Shown here: piece by piece, positions 9,280 to 18,127 of the stretch
Position numbering within the stretch: position 1 is the stretch's first letter
Layout: each line of letters begins with the position of its first letter
Assembly: GCA_964647905.1 (NCBI GenBank)
Contig: CAZYJR010000002.1
Coordinates: 124,001-188,000 of the forward strand
DNA length: 64,000 nucleotides
DNA from: CAZYJR01 sp964647905
GTDB taxonomy: Bacteria; Desulfobacterota; DSM-4660; Desulfatiglandales; HGW-15
Direction: 5' to 3'
Translations under genes and position numbers: made by a program
Notes under the pieces: model-generated
The model's input: the letters and a program-made list of their open reading frames with translations, nothing else
Told to the model about the DNA's origin: nothing
The model's database searches: none

Positions 9280-10899
9280 CTAGGCCGTGGCCCTTTCTTC
9301 CTCGTCCTCTTCCTCGCTGTGGTCGTGCTTTAGGTCCCCGTCCACGGTGCCCCTGACCTGCTCTCTTTCTTCGGCGAAGTCGAAACCGGTCCAGATTCCG
9401 ATGGACCGCAGGATGGAGTCCTGTGGATGGTACCGGCGGAAGATCTTGAAATAGTATGCCGCCTCCTTGCTGTTCAGGACCGCGCCCGGGTTCTCCTCCT
9501 TCAAGCGCTCGTACTCGGAGTCGCTGATCTCCTGCTCGGCCAGTCGTTCTCCCAGGCTCTCGCAGCCCGCCCCTTGCGTGTACTGCACTTTGTAACGCCA
9601 CAGTATGTCGTCGGGCAGATACCCGGTTCCTTCGAAGGCCTTGCGAAGAATCCACTTCTCTATCTTGGCCCCGTTGTGCTCCCGGATCTTCAGCTCAGGG
9701 GGGATCTTCATGCCCAGCTCCACCATGTCGACGTCAAAGAACGGCACCCGGAGCTCCAGGCTGAAGGCCATCCCCATGCGGTCCGCCCGCTGGAGGTTGA
9801 TGTTGTGGACGTTCTGGATCAGGCGGCGGGCCTCCGCGTTCAGCTTGTCAAACGGGAAGTTCTTCATGTAGTGGTACCCGGTGAAGACCTCGTCCGCCCC
9901 CTCGCCCGTCAGGACCACTGTGACATACTCCGAGGCCAGCTTGCAGGTGAAGTAGCAGGGCACGGCGCATCGGACCAGGGAAGGATCGTATGTCTCCAGC
10001 TTCCTGATCACGTGAGGGAGGGCCTCGTAATAGTCGCCTTCGGTGAAGATCAACTCGTGGTGCGTGGAGCCTATATGCCCGGCGGCAATACGGGCCGCCT
10101 TGACGTCGTCGCTTACTTCTCCTCCTCCGTCCTGCATGCCCACGACAAAGGTGTGCAGCCGGGGAATTTCATCCGCCGCGATCGCGGCCACCAGGCTGCT
10201 GTCCAGCCCGCCGCTGCAAAAGGAGCCCACCGGGACCTCCGGATCCGCCAGCAGTCGCTCTTTGACGCAGTGGATAAAGGTCTTCCGTATGATCTCGCAG
10301 GTCTCTTTGATGTCGGTCAGCTGGTCGTCCTGCACCTCAGGCACGTCATAGTACCGCACGAACCCCTCGGCCGGTGTGTAGTAGTGCCCTGCAGGGAACT
10401 CATAGGCCTCTTCCACGCCCGCCAGGCTCATGGCCCCGAGCTCGGATGAGAAGTACAGGTGGTCGTTATGGTAGCCGTAGTAAAGCGGTTTTATGCCTAT
10501 TGAGTCCCTGGCCAGCATAAAGTCGTCGCCGTTGAAAATAGCGAAGGCGAACATGCCGTTCAGATCCCTCACGCACTCGGGCCCTTTCTCCTGGTAGAGG
10601 TGCAGTATGACCTCCGAGTCCGACTTTGTCCTGAAGCGGTACTTGGGGGAGAGGTGCGTCCTCAGTCTGCGGAAGTTGTAGATCTCGCCGTTGCAGATGA
10701 TTCCCAGGCTGCCGCCGTTGGCCACTATGGGCTGCCGCCCGGTTGCTACGTCCACTATGGACAGACGGGTGTGCCCGAAGACGAACTTTCCGTACTCGTA
10801 GATTCCCCGGTCATTCGGGCCGCGGTGGGGCAGTGCGTCCAGCATCCTGTTTATGGTCTTGGTATCTCGGACCCCGATGCAACCGGCTATGCCACACAT
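9280..10899 (-). CDS. asnB: Asparagine synthetase (glutamine-hydrolysing)
   Basis: 539 residues, near the usual 550. The start at 10899 is fixed by the catalytic N-terminal Cys (MCGIAG) and by AAGGAG seven bases upstream, although the frame is open further. The N-terminal glutaminase domain shows PHRGPND and NGEIYN. The synthetase domain has the ATP-binding loop CSGGLDSS at about residue 230 and GEGADEVFTGY near 330. It makes Asn from Asp with glutamine-derived ammonia and ATP. The tail is acidic (EEEDEEE). It is divergent from an amino-acid importer, and the shared control region holds several palindromes, which points to nitrogen-linked control. A hairpin terminator follows the gene. Confidence 0.93.
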   Translation of the reverse strand: MCGIAGCIGVRDTKTINRMLDALPHRGPNDRGIYEYGKFVFGHTRLSIVDVATGRQPIVANGGSLGIICNGEIYNFRRLRTHLSPKYRFRTKSDSEVILHLYQEKGPECVRDLNGMFAFAIFNGDDFMLARDSIGIKPLYYGYHNDHLYFSSELGAMSLAGVEEAYEFPAGHYYTPAEGFVRYYDVPEVQDDQLTDIKETCEIIRKTFIHCVKERLLADPEVPVGSFCSGGLDSSLVAAIAADEIPRLHTFVVGMQDGGGEVSDDVKAARIAAGHIGSTHHELIFTEGDYYEALPHVIRKLETYDPSLVRCAVPCYFTCKLASEYVTVVLTGEGADEVFTGYHYMKNFPFDKLNAEARRLIQNVHNINLQRADRMGMAFSLELRVPFFDVDMVELGMKIPPELKIREHNGAKIEKWILRKAFEGTGYLPDDILWRYKVQYTQGAGCESLGERLAEQEISDSEYERLKEENPGAVLNSKEAAYYFKIFRRYHPQDSILRSIGIWTGFDFAEEREQVRGTVDGDLKHDHSEEEDEEERATA

Positions 10900-11058
10900 G
10901 GTTGTTCTCCTTTCCGGTCCTGATCGGACCGATGCCCGCTGCGCCGCATCCTCTCTCTTCCTCTCGCGCGGCCGCTCCGCCCGATGCCCCTCGGGCACCC
11001 GTATGCGGCCCGCCGCGCAGGTTCAGGTCTCGCTGAGCGGGTGAAGCAAAGCTCCGGA

Positions 11059-11133
11059 AGGTAAGCCCTGCTTACCTGGGCGCAGGGAAATTAGTTAAAC
11101 TAAAACAATCTCAACTGAAATATTTTGAGTTGA
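11059..11133. promoter_or_regulatory. Cluster of three palindromes between asnB and glnH
   Basis: Three inverted repeats lie side by side in the divergent gap. AGGTAAGC/GCTTACCT with a 3-base loop is at 11059-11077. The perfect 13-mer TTAGTTAAACTAA is at 11091-11103. A 23-bp element at 11111-11133 (TCAACT at one end, AGTTGA at the other) has one mismatched pair outside its 3-base centre. The last two lie in AT-rich DNA inside an otherwise GC-rich region. They look like operator sites for dimeric regulators or, for the first, an RNA hairpin in the asnB leader. The regulator is unknown. Confidence 0.45.
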
Positions 11134-11205
11134 AATGTATTCTATTGGGTCCACCCTGTCAAGACATTTTTTCGAGACCGGCGGCAGGAGGCCCCGGCCC
11201 CGCGT

Positions 11206-11234
11206 TTGACAGGCCGGCGGGTATACGCTATCTT
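11206..11234 (+). promoter_or_regulatory. Sigma-70 promoter of the glnHPQ operon
   Basis: A perfect -35 TTGACA at 11206-11211, exactly 17 bases of spacer, then TATCTT at 11229-11234. It lies 87 bases before the glnH ATG, in the right orientation, next to the palindrome cluster. Confidence 0.6.
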
Positions 11235-11320
11235 TCTGCCGGGTCCGGCCCCGGCCCGGGGCGCTCTGGGAGTGGAAGTCAAGGGGAACGAACGTGAAAT
11301 CAACTTTCAAGGAGGCGGAA

Positions 11321-12064
11321 ATGAAGAAATTAATGGGTATCCTGCTGGCCTTTTCGTTCATCTTTTTCATGGCAAGCGGCCCTGCTCTGGCGGACAAGCT
11401 GGTGGTGGGCTGCGACACCAACTTCATGCCCTTTGAGTTCAAGGGGCCGGACGGCAAGTACGTAGGGTTCGACATCGACCTGTGGGACGCCATAGCCAAG
11501 GACTTGGGCCTGGAATACGAGCTCCAGCCCATGGACTTCAACGGGCTGATTCCGGCTCTTCAGAGCGCGAATATAGACGTGGCCATCGCCGGGATGACCA
11601 TAAAGAGCAAGCGCGAGGAGGTGGTGGACTTCGCCTTCCCCTACTATGACTCCGGCTTGCTCCTGATGGTTCGGGCGGACGAGAAGGAGATCGCCGGGAT
11701 CGAGGACCTGGGGGACAAAGTGGTGGCCACCAAGCTTGGAACCACCAGCGCGGATTTCGCCAAGAAGATCGATACCAAGGACATAAACCTCTTCCCCAAC
11801 ATCGACGGGGCCTATATGGAGCTCCGAACCGGCGGGGCCGACGCGGTTATCTTCGACAAGCCGGCCATACTCTATTACATCAAGACCACGGGCAAAGGTG
11901 CGGTCAAGACCGTGGGCCCGCTGTATGAAGGCCAGCCCTACGGGATCGCCTTCCCCCAGGGAAGCCCTCTCAGAGAGAAGGTCTCCATCACCCTCCTCAA
12001 GTTCATGGAGGACGGGACCTACGCCGAGATCTACAAGAAGTGGTTCGGGGAGGCCCCCAAGTAA
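11321..12064 (+). CDS. glnH: Periplasmic amino-acid-binding protein of an ABC importer
   Basis: 247 residues with a Sec signal peptide (KK, then a hydrophobic core of about 18 residues, cleavage after PALA). The mature part is a family 3 solute-binding protein: CDTNFMPFEF at the start, GFDIDLWDAIAKDLG, DVAIAGMTIKSKREEVVDF and the hinge strand VVATKLGTTSADF. These match glutamine/polar amino-acid binders; the exact ligand is not certain. The ATG at 11321 is chosen because AAGGAGG sits six bases before it and the signal peptide starts there; an upstream GTG at 11294 is less likely. It is the first gene of glnH-glnP-glnQ, with a promoter at 11206 and a large hairpin behind it. Confidence 0.88.
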   Translation: MKKLMGILLAFSFIFFMASGPALADKLVVGCDTNFMPFEFKGPDGKYVGFDIDLWDAIAKDLGLEYELQPMDFNGLIPALQSANIDVAIAGMTIKSKREEVVDFAFPYYDSGLLLMVRADEKEIAGIEDLGDKVVATKLGTTSADFAKKIDTKDINLFPNIDGAYMELRTGGADAVIFDKPAILYYIKTTGKGAVKTVGPLYEGQPYGIAFPQGSPLREKVSITLLKFMEDGTYAEIYKKWFGEAPK

Positions 12065-12166
12065 CGCGGCTCGATAGCGCGGGATCGGCCGGGCCTTTGT
12101 TTCGCGCCGCCGGCTGATTCCATGCATAAAGCCCGTATGAAACGGCTTCCGGGCACTCGCAGGTTT

Positions 12167-12216
12167 CCGATCCAGAAATGCGCCCTCCTCTTGCAATGGA
12201 GGGCTTTCTGGATCGG
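12167..12216 (+). promoter_or_regulatory. Long stable hairpin between glnH and glnP
   Basis: The outer stem has 12 perfect pairs (CCGATCCAGAAA with TTTCTGGATCGG), then a 3-base bulge, then 7 more pairs (GCCCTCC with GGAGGGC) and a 9-base loop. No T run follows, and the operon continues 24 bases later. It therefore looks like an mRNA stabiliser or partial terminator that keeps the binding protein in excess over the permease. Confidence 0.6.
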
Positions 12217-12240
12217 AACTAGAGAGGATCAGGCAGACTG

Positions 12241-12903
12241 ATGGGTTTTGACTTCAAGTACAGCGTCATATGGGAGTCCGTCCCGGTTCTCCTGAAGGGC
12301 GTGGAGCTTACCATCCTGATCACCTTTTTCGGGCTGTTGATAGGGTTCTTCCTGGGGACCGCGTTCGGGTTGGGAAAGGCCTCGCGCAACAGGTTCCTCT
12401 ATGGCGTATCAGCCATGTACGTGGAGAGCATCAGGGGTACTCCACTGATGGTCCAGGTCATGTTTCTCTATTTCGGGTTGCCCATGATCCTGGGGATGCG
12501 GATCCCTCCCATGGCCGCCGGGGTCTCGGCCATCGCCATCAATTCGGGCGCCTATATAGCGGAGATCGTGCGGGGGGCCATTCAATCCATTGACAGGGGG
12601 CAGACCGAGGCGGGGCGCTCGATCGGTCTTTCCCATGCCCAGTGCATGCTTTACATAGTCTGGCCCCAGGCCTTCAAGCGGATGATTCCGCCCCTGGGGA
12701 ACCAGTTCATAATCAGCCTCAAGGACACCTCCCTCCTGGTGGTGATAGGCGTGGGAGAGCTGACCAGGACGGGCCAGGAGATAATCGCCGTGAACTTCAG
12801 GGCCTTCGAGGTCTGGCTGACAGTGGCCCTGATGTACCTGACCATGACCTTGACCCTGTCTCGATTGTTGAACTACACGGAGCGCAGGCTGATAAGGTCC
12901 TAG
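12241..12903 (+). CDS. glnP: Amino-acid ABC transporter permease
   Basis: 220 residues with about five membrane helices. The HisM/GlnP-type signature is complete: ESIRGTPLMVQVMFLYFG near residue 61, AYIAEIVRGAIQSIDRGQTEAGRSIG with the EAA loop near 105-125, then PPLGNQFISLKDTSL-like sequence near 150. It forms the membrane channel, probably as a homodimer because only one permease gene is present. It follows glnH after a long hairpin and is followed by the ATPase gene. Confidence 0.92.
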   Translation: MGFDFKYSVIWESVPVLLKGVELTILITFFGLLIGFFLGTAFGLGKASRNRFLYGVSAMYVESIRGTPLMVQVMFLYFGLPMILGMRIPPMAAGVSAIAINSGAYIAEIVRGAIQSIDRGQTEAGRSIGLSHAQCMLYIVWPQAFKRMIPPLGNQFIISLKDTSLLVVIGVGELTRTGQEIIAVNFRAFEVWLTVALMYLTMTLTLSRLLNYTERRLIRS

Positions 12904-12966
12904 CAACCTATCATGGGAGCGGCGGCGCGGGGTTCTTACCGCCGCGCCCGGACCGGGTGGCGAGTC

Positions 12967-13689
12967 GTGATCAAGATCGAAAAGCTTTACAAGAACTTCG
13001 GGGAGCTGGAAGTCCTAAAGGGGATAGACCTCCATATCCGGCCGGGCGAGGTGGTCGTGATAATCGGCCCCAGCGGCTCGGGAAAGAGCACGCTGCTCAG
13101 ATGCATCAACCGCCTGGAGGAGATCACTTCGGGCAGGGTGGTGGTGGACGGCCATGATCTTTATGCCGCGGATACCAACATCAACCTGATCCGTACAGAG
13201 GCCGGGATGGTCTTCCAGCAGTTCAACCTTTTCCCTCACATGACCGCCCTGAAGAACGTGACCCTGGGGCCGTTGAAGGTGCGGAGGCTCACGCGCAAGG
13301 AGGCGGAGACCTTGGGAATAGAGCTGCTGGAAAAGGTGGGGCTCAGTGACAAGGCGCACGGTTACCCTGATCAACTGAGCGGGGGGCAGAAGCAGCGCGT
13401 GGCCATAGCCAGGGCCCTTGCCCTCAAGCCCAAGGTGATGCTCTTTGACGAGCCCACCAGCGCGCTGGACCCCGAACTGGTGGGCGAGGTCCTGGAGGTC
13501 ATGCGGCAGGTGGTAAAGGAAGGGATGACCATGGTGGTGGTGACCCACGAGATGGCCTTTGCCAGGGAGGCGGCCGACCGCGTGATCTTCATGGACGAGG
13601 GGGTGATAGTGGAGCAGAATACGCCCTCGGAGATATTCTCCAACCCGCAAAGCCCGCGTACGGCGGCTTTTCTTGGCAAGGTCCACTGA
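12967..13689 (+). CDS. glnQ: Amino-acid ABC transporter ATP-binding protein
   Basis: About 240 residues with every ABC motif: Walker A GPSGSGKST near residue 37, the Q loop VFQQFNLFPHMT, the signature LSGGQKQRVAIARAL, Walker B VMLFDEPTSALD and the switch VVTHEM. It powers uptake through GlnP. The preferred start is the GTG at 12967, where family homology begins (IKIEKLYKNFG). The frame is open to an ATG at 12913, but that would add an unrelated Arg-rich stretch; neither start has a strong ribosome site. Confidence 0.92.
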   Translation: MIKIEKLYKNFGELEVLKGIDLHIRPGEVVVIIGPSGSGKSTLLRCINRLEEITSGRVVVDGHDLYAADTNINLIRTEAGMVFQQFNLFPHMTALKNVTLGPLKVRRLTRKEAETLGIELLEKVGLSDKAHGYPDQLSGGQKQRVAIARALALKPKVMLFDEPTSALDPELVGEVLEVMRQVVKEGMTMVVVTHEMAFAREAADRVIFMDEGVIVEQNTPSEIFSNPQSPRTAAFLGKVH

Positions 13690-13740
13690 ATATCGGCCCG
13701 GGGCCGGAATGACACCGATTAAACACGGTGGAGATGCGGG

Positions 13741-14265
13741 ATGATAAGGGGCCTGGACGGCAAGATGCCGCGTATTGCGGAATCGGCCTACGTCAACGAG
13801 GCGGCCTATGTGGTCGGGGACGTGGAGATAGGAGAAGGCTCCAGCATATGGCCGGGGGCGGTGATCAGGGGGGATTTCGGGAGTATCCGGATAGGGCGTA
13901 ATGTCGCGGTTGAGGACAACTGCGTAATACACTCCGGCTCGCCCGCCGGTCCCAGGGGGGATGTGGTGATCGGGGACCGTGTCATCATGGGGCACGGCGC
14001 GGTCCTGAACGGACGCCGAATCGGGAACGGCGTTCTTATAGGGATGAGCGCCACCATACTCCATGATTCCGAGATCGGAGATCAATGCATCATAGTGGCC
14101 GGATGCCTGATCACCCAGGGCATGAAGGTCCCGGACCGCTCCCTGGTCATGGGCGTCCCCGGCAAAGTGAAGGGCGAGCCCACCGAGGAACAGCTCTGGT
14201 GGGTCCGCGAGGCCTACAAGGAGTACGACGAGCTGATCCGGCGTTATCGGAAGGCCGGCCTTTGA
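13741..14265 (+). CDS. Gamma-carbonic-anhydrase-like hexapeptide-repeat protein
   Basis: 174 residues with a left-handed beta-helix of hexapeptide repeats (VVGDVEIGEG, WPGAVIRGD) and a C-terminal helix. This is the YrdA/PaaY/gamma carbonic anhydrase family. Family members bind zinc with three His. Here His64 (VIHSG) and His85 (MGHGAVL) are present, but the expected third His of the AVLHG motif is Asn90 (AVLNG). Zinc binding and carbonic anhydrase activity are therefore doubtful, unless another residue substitutes. The gene lies 51 bases after glnQ and may share its transcript. Confidence 0.85.
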   Translation: MIRGLDGKMPRIAESAYVNEAAYVVGDVEIGEGSSIWPGAVIRGDFGSIRIGRNVAVEDNCVIHSGSPAGPRGDVVIGDRVIMGHGAVLNGRRIGNGVLIGMSATILHDSEIGDQCIIVAGCLITQGMKVPDRSLVMGVPGKVKGEPTEEQLWWVREAYKEYDELIRRYRKAGL

Positions 14266-14341
14266 CACGGACGAGTTTCGGTCCTGTATGCGGGATGAGG
14301 TCATGACGGGCGATTTTGCTGCATCGAGAGGATCAGCGGCA

Positions 14342-15661
14342 ATGAAGGCCTTGAGCCGCAGGGAGTTTCTGCGGGTGGCCGGGCTCGCCGCGGCCGGCCT
14401 GGCCGCCGGATGTGCCGTGAACCCGGTTTCCGGGGAGTCCCAGTTGATGCTCCTCTCCGAGAGGGATGAGATCCGGCTGGATCGGAGCAATTCCCCTCAC
14501 CAGTTTTCCGCGGACTACGGTACGGTCCAAGACGAGAGACTCAACAAGTACCTGGACCGGACCGGACGCGCTTTGGCATCCCGGACCCACAGGCCGGGCA
14601 TGCCTTACTCGTTCAGATGCGTAAACGCCCCGTATGTAAACGCCTATGCCTTCCCGGGAGGGAGCATCGCCTGCACCCGGGGAATACTCTTGGAGCTGGA
14701 AAACGAGGCCGAGCTGGCCGCCCTGTTGGGTCATGAGCTGGGCCACGTGAACGCCAGGCATACGGCGCAGCAGATGTCCAAGGGCATGCTCGCGTCCCTG
14801 GCGGTGGGAGGCCTCGGCATGGCGGTCTCCGGCGGGGACCGCGCCCTGGGCGGCATCGTGTCCGGGCTTGCGGGGCTCGGGGCAGGGGCGCTCCTTGCCG
14901 GGTACAGCCGGGACAACGAAAGGGAGGCCGATTCCCTGGCCCTCGAGTACATGGTCCGTTCAGGGTACAACCCCCACGGGCTCGTGGGACTGATGGAGAT
15001 GCTCAGGAAGAGCTCCAAGCGGAAGCCCGGGGCCCTGGAGCTGATGTTCTCCACCCACCCCATGAGCGACGAACGCTACCGGACGGCCAAGGAGGCGGTT
15101 GAGACCCGGTACCGTGGCGAACGATCCCTTCCCCTGTTCAGGGAGCGCTTCATGGACAATACCGCCGGGCTGAGGGCGCTCAAGCCGGCCATCGAGGCCA
15201 TGCAGGAAGGGGATCGGGCCATGGCCGAGCAGGACCTCGCCGGTGCGGAGGCCCACTACAGGCGGTCCCTGGATGCGGCCCCGGAAGACTACGCCGCACT
15301 GGTCAAGATGGCCGAGTGCAAACTCGCACTCAAGCGCTATGACGAGGCCCGGCGCTATGCAGAGTCCGCTCAAGGGGTCTATCCCGGGGAGGCCAAGAGC
15401 TACTCGGTCAGCGGCATCGCCCGAATCATGGCCCGGGACTACCGCGGGGCCCTCGGAGAGTTCTCCGCATACGAGAAAATCCTGCCCGGCAACCCCGCAG
15501 TCTTCTTTCTCAAAGGGCTTTCCCTGGAAGGGATGAACCGAATACCGGATGCGGCCCGTGAGTACTATCGTTACCTCCAGTCCGTCTCCAGCGGGGATCA
15601 GGCCGCCTATGCGTACAAGAGGCTGGTGGACTGGGGTTACATCCAACCCAAAAAACAGTAG
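14342..15661 (+). CDS. M48 family metalloprotease with TPR repeats, probable lipoprotein
   Basis: About 439 residues. The N-terminus combines a twin-arginine-like SRREFLR motif, a hydrophobic stretch and a lipobox (LAAGC, Cys at about 25), so export and lipid anchoring are likely. The zinc site HELGH is at residues 131-135, with a downstream NEREAD Glu near 196. A glycine/alanine-rich amphipathic stretch lies between. Residues 290-430 form TPR-like helices. This layout matches BepA-type proteases, which control outer-membrane protein assembly in the periplasm. The start at 14342 is chosen because the signal sequence begins there; the open frame goes back to 14288. Confidence 0.85.
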   Translation: MKALSRREFLRVAGLAAAGLAAGCAVNPVSGESQLMLLSERDEIRLDRSNSPHQFSADYGTVQDERLNKYLDRTGRALASRTHRPGMPYSFRCVNAPYVNAYAFPGGSIACTRGILLELENEAELAALLGHELGHVNARHTAQQMSKGMLASLAVGGLGMAVSGGDRALGGIVSGLAGLGAGALLAGYSRDNEREADSLALEYMVRSGYNPHGLVGLMEMLRKSSKRKPGALELMFSTHPMSDERYRTAKEAVETRYRGERSLPLFRERFMDNTAGLRALKPAIEAMQEGDRAMAEQDLAGAEAHYRRSLDAAPEDYAALVKMAECKLALKRYDEARRYAESAQGVYPGEAKSYSVSGIARIMARDYRGALGEFSAYEKILPGNPAVFFLKGLSLEGMNRIPDAAREYYRYLQSVSSGDQAAYAYKRLVDWGYIQPKKQ

Positions 15662-15717
15662 GGCGAGTCGGGTGGTGCGGAACCCGTCGCCGGTCGACCT
15701 TTGATCCGGGGGAGGGC

Positions 15718-16614
15718 ATGGAGAGGCAGAACAAGGCCTACCTCTGCGGCGTGTCCGCTGTGCTCCTCTGGTCCACCGTCGCCTCGGCGTTCAAGCTCTC
15801 CCTGAGATACCTGCCTCCGGAGCAGCTGGTCCTTTACTCCAGCGTGGCTTCAACGGCCGTCCTCGCCCTGGTCCTGGGGGTCAAGGGCCGGCTGGGTCTC
15901 TTGTTCTCCTATCCGAGGGAGGCCTACCTAAGGAGCCTGGGGATGGGTGTCTTGAACCCGTTCCTGTACTATCTGGTGCTCTTCAAGGCCTACGACCTGC
16001 TCCCGGCCCAGGAGGCGCAGCCTTTGAACTACACGTGGGCGGTGGCCCTGGCCCTGCTCTCGGTCCCCCTGCTGGGCCAGCGGCTCCTCCTGACCGACAT
16101 GGCCGGCACCTTGGTGAGCTACGCCGGAGTGGTGGTCATCTCCACCAGGGGTGACATCCTGGCCATGCGGTTCTCGGATCCCCTCGGCGTGGGCCTGGCC
16201 CTGGGGAGCACGGTGATCTGGGCCCTTTACTGGATCTGGAACACGCGGGATCAAAGGGACCCGGTCGCGGGGCTGCTCCTCAACTTCCTCTTTGCCTTGC
16301 CGCTGGTGCTGGCATACAATATGTGCTTTTCAGGCCCGCTGGTTTGGGATCCCAAGGGGCTTGCCGGGGCCGCGTACGTTGGGCTCTTTGAAATGGGGTT
16401 GACCTTCGTGCTTTGGCTCTCGGCCCTCAGGTTGTCGGCCAGCGCCGCGAGGATAGGGAACCTGATATTCATCTCTCCTTTCATCTCCCTGGTTTTCATA
16501 AGCATCGTGGTCGGGGAGGAGATCCTTGGTTCCACCCTGGCGGGTCTGGTTCTGATCACGGGCGGACTGATCATTCAGCAGGCCGGGGCTCGGGCGCACC
16601 GGTCGCCGGGGTGA
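15718..16614 (+). CDS. EamA-family (DMT) membrane transporter
   Basis: 298 residues, almost entirely hydrophobic, with about ten membrane helices in two EamA repeats. The first repeat starts LCGVSAVLLWSTVASAFK and the second near residue 155 with GVGLALGSTVIWALYW. Pro/Gly positions inside helices are typical of drug/metabolite exporters. The substrate cannot be told from the sequence. It stands between the protease and pyruvate kinase genes with gaps of 56 and 60 bases. Confidence 0.85.
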   Translation: MERQNKAYLCGVSAVLLWSTVASAFKLSLRYLPPEQLVLYSSVASTAVLALVLGVKGRLGLLFSYPREAYLRSLGMGVLNPFLYYLVLFKAYDLLPAQEAQPLNYTWAVALALLSVPLLGQRLLLTDMAGTLVSYAGVVVISTRGDILAMRFSDPLGVGLALGSTVIWALYWIWNTRDQRDPVAGLLLNFLFALPLVLAYNMCFSGPLVWDPKGLAGAAYVGLFEMGLTFVLWLSALRLSASAARIGNLIFISPFISLVFISIVVGEEILGSTLAGLVLITGGLIIQQAGARAHRSPG

Positions 16615-16674
16615 GCTGCTCCCGAGCCCCGTGCCGCCTTATATCCAAAGAAAGACGGTTACCAAGGGGATTGC

Positions 16675-18078
16675 ATGCCTGGGACCAAGATCATATGCAC
16701 CATAGGGCCTGCCAGCGAGTCCCATGCTGTAATAAGGTCCCTGGTGGAGAACGGAATGAATGTGGCCCGCCTGAACTTCAGCCACGGGACCCATGAAGGG
16801 CATCTGGAGAAGATCAGAAGGATAAGGGCGGCGTCCGGGGAGCTAGGGAGGCCGGTTGCCATCCTCCAGGACCTGGCAGGGCCGAAGATCCGAGTGGGAT
16901 CGGTTCCGGATCCCGGTATAAGGCTGGAGACGGGAAAGGCCTTTACCTTGACCAGCCGCCGGGTGCCCGGCTCTGCAGAGGCAGTATCGGTCAATTATCC
17001 CGACCTGCCCGGGGAGGTCAAGCCGGGCGACAGAATCCTGCTTGCCGATGGATTCATGGAGCTGGTGGTGGTCGGCGTGGCTGGGACCGAGATCCGCTGC
17101 GAGGTGGTAACCGGGGGTATACTCACCTCTCACAAGGGGATCAACCTCCCTTCCGGCAGTCTCCGGCTCCCTTCCCTGACCGAAAAGGACCGGGGTGATC
17201 TGGACTTCGGGCTCGAGAACGGTGTGGATTACGTGGCCCTTTCCTTTGTGAGAGGCCCGGACGATGTCCTTCGAGTGAAGCGGATTATCGAGGATAGGGG
17301 GCTGGACACTCCGGTCATAGCGAAGATGGAGAAGCACGAGGCCCTGGGATCGGCGGATGCAATAATCCAGGCCTCGGGCGGAGTCATGGTGGCCAGGGGG
17401 GACCTGGGCGTGGAGATACCCCTCGAGCAGGTCCCGGGGATACAGAAGACTTTGATCAGGACCGCGAACATGCTGGGAAAGCCCGTAATAACCGCCACCC
17501 AGATGCTCCGCTCCATGGTGGACTCCCCCAGGCCCAGCAGGGCTGAGGCCGCTGATATTGCTAATGCGGTCTTGGACGGGACCGACGCGGTGATGCTCTC
17601 CGAGGAGACGGCCAGCGGGGGCTACCCTGTGGAGGCGCTCCGGTTCATGTGCCGCATAGTGGAGAGGGCCGAGGATAATTTCCCCCACAAGAAGTACCTG
17701 GCCTTCGTTCCCAAGGAGGAAGTGGCCGAGTCCGTCGCCCACGCCGCTTGTGTGCTGGCCGAGCACCTCAAGGCCAAGGCCTTGATCGCCACCACCAGTT
17801 CTGGAAAGACGGCGGCGCATGTGTCCCGGTTCAGGCCCAGGCAGCCGATCCTGGCACTCTCCCCGAACGACAAGGCCCTGAGGAGAGTCTTGCTCCATTG
17901 GGGGTGCATCCCTGTGCCCACGTCCTCATCGAGGCGGAGCGAGGACATGATCGAGGAAGCGGTGGAGAGCGCTGTTGAAAGCGGCCGGGTGTCGCGTGGA
18001 GACCTCCTGGTGCTAACGGCGGGTTTTCCCTTTTGGGTCCCAGGGACCACCAATATGATCCGGGTGCGGGAGGCATGA
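16675..18078 (+). CDS. pyk: Pyruvate kinase
   Basis: 467 residues, the normal length. It converts phosphoenolpyruvate and ADP to pyruvate and ATP. The start TKIICTIGPAS, the substrate Arg and Asn in NVARLNFSHG, the metal region GVMVARGDLGVEIP and the catalytic region with VIAKMEKHEAL (Lys near 220) are all present. The C-terminal domain (330-467) is complete. Most pyruvate kinases have AKIEN at the catalytic Lys; this one has AKMEK, a mild change. Citrate synthase follows 49 bases later on the same strand. Confidence 0.95.
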   Translation: MPGTKIICTIGPASESHAVIRSLVENGMNVARLNFSHGTHEGHLEKIRRIRAASGELGRPVAILQDLAGPKIRVGSVPDPGIRLETGKAFTLTSRRVPGSAEAVSVNYPDLPGEVKPGDRILLADGFMELVVVGVAGTEIRCEVVTGGILTSHKGINLPSGSLRLPSLTEKDRGDLDFGLENGVDYVALSFVRGPDDVLRVKRIIEDRGLDTPVIAKMEKHEALGSADAIIQASGGVMVARGDLGVEIPLEQVPGIQKTLIRTANMLGKPVITATQMLRSMVDSPRPSRAEAADIANAVLDGTDAVMLSEETASGGYPVEALRFMCRIVERAEDNFPHKKYLAFVPKEEVAESVAHAACVLAEHLKAKALIATTSSGKTAAHVSRFRPRQPILALSPNDKALRRVLLHWGCIPVPTSSSRRSEDMIEEAVESAVESGRVSRGDLLVLTAGFPFWVPGTTNMIRVREA

Positions 18079-18127
18079 GACCCCCCCGCCGGTATATGAT
18101 GAACAAAGTCATTCTTGGAGACGAGAC

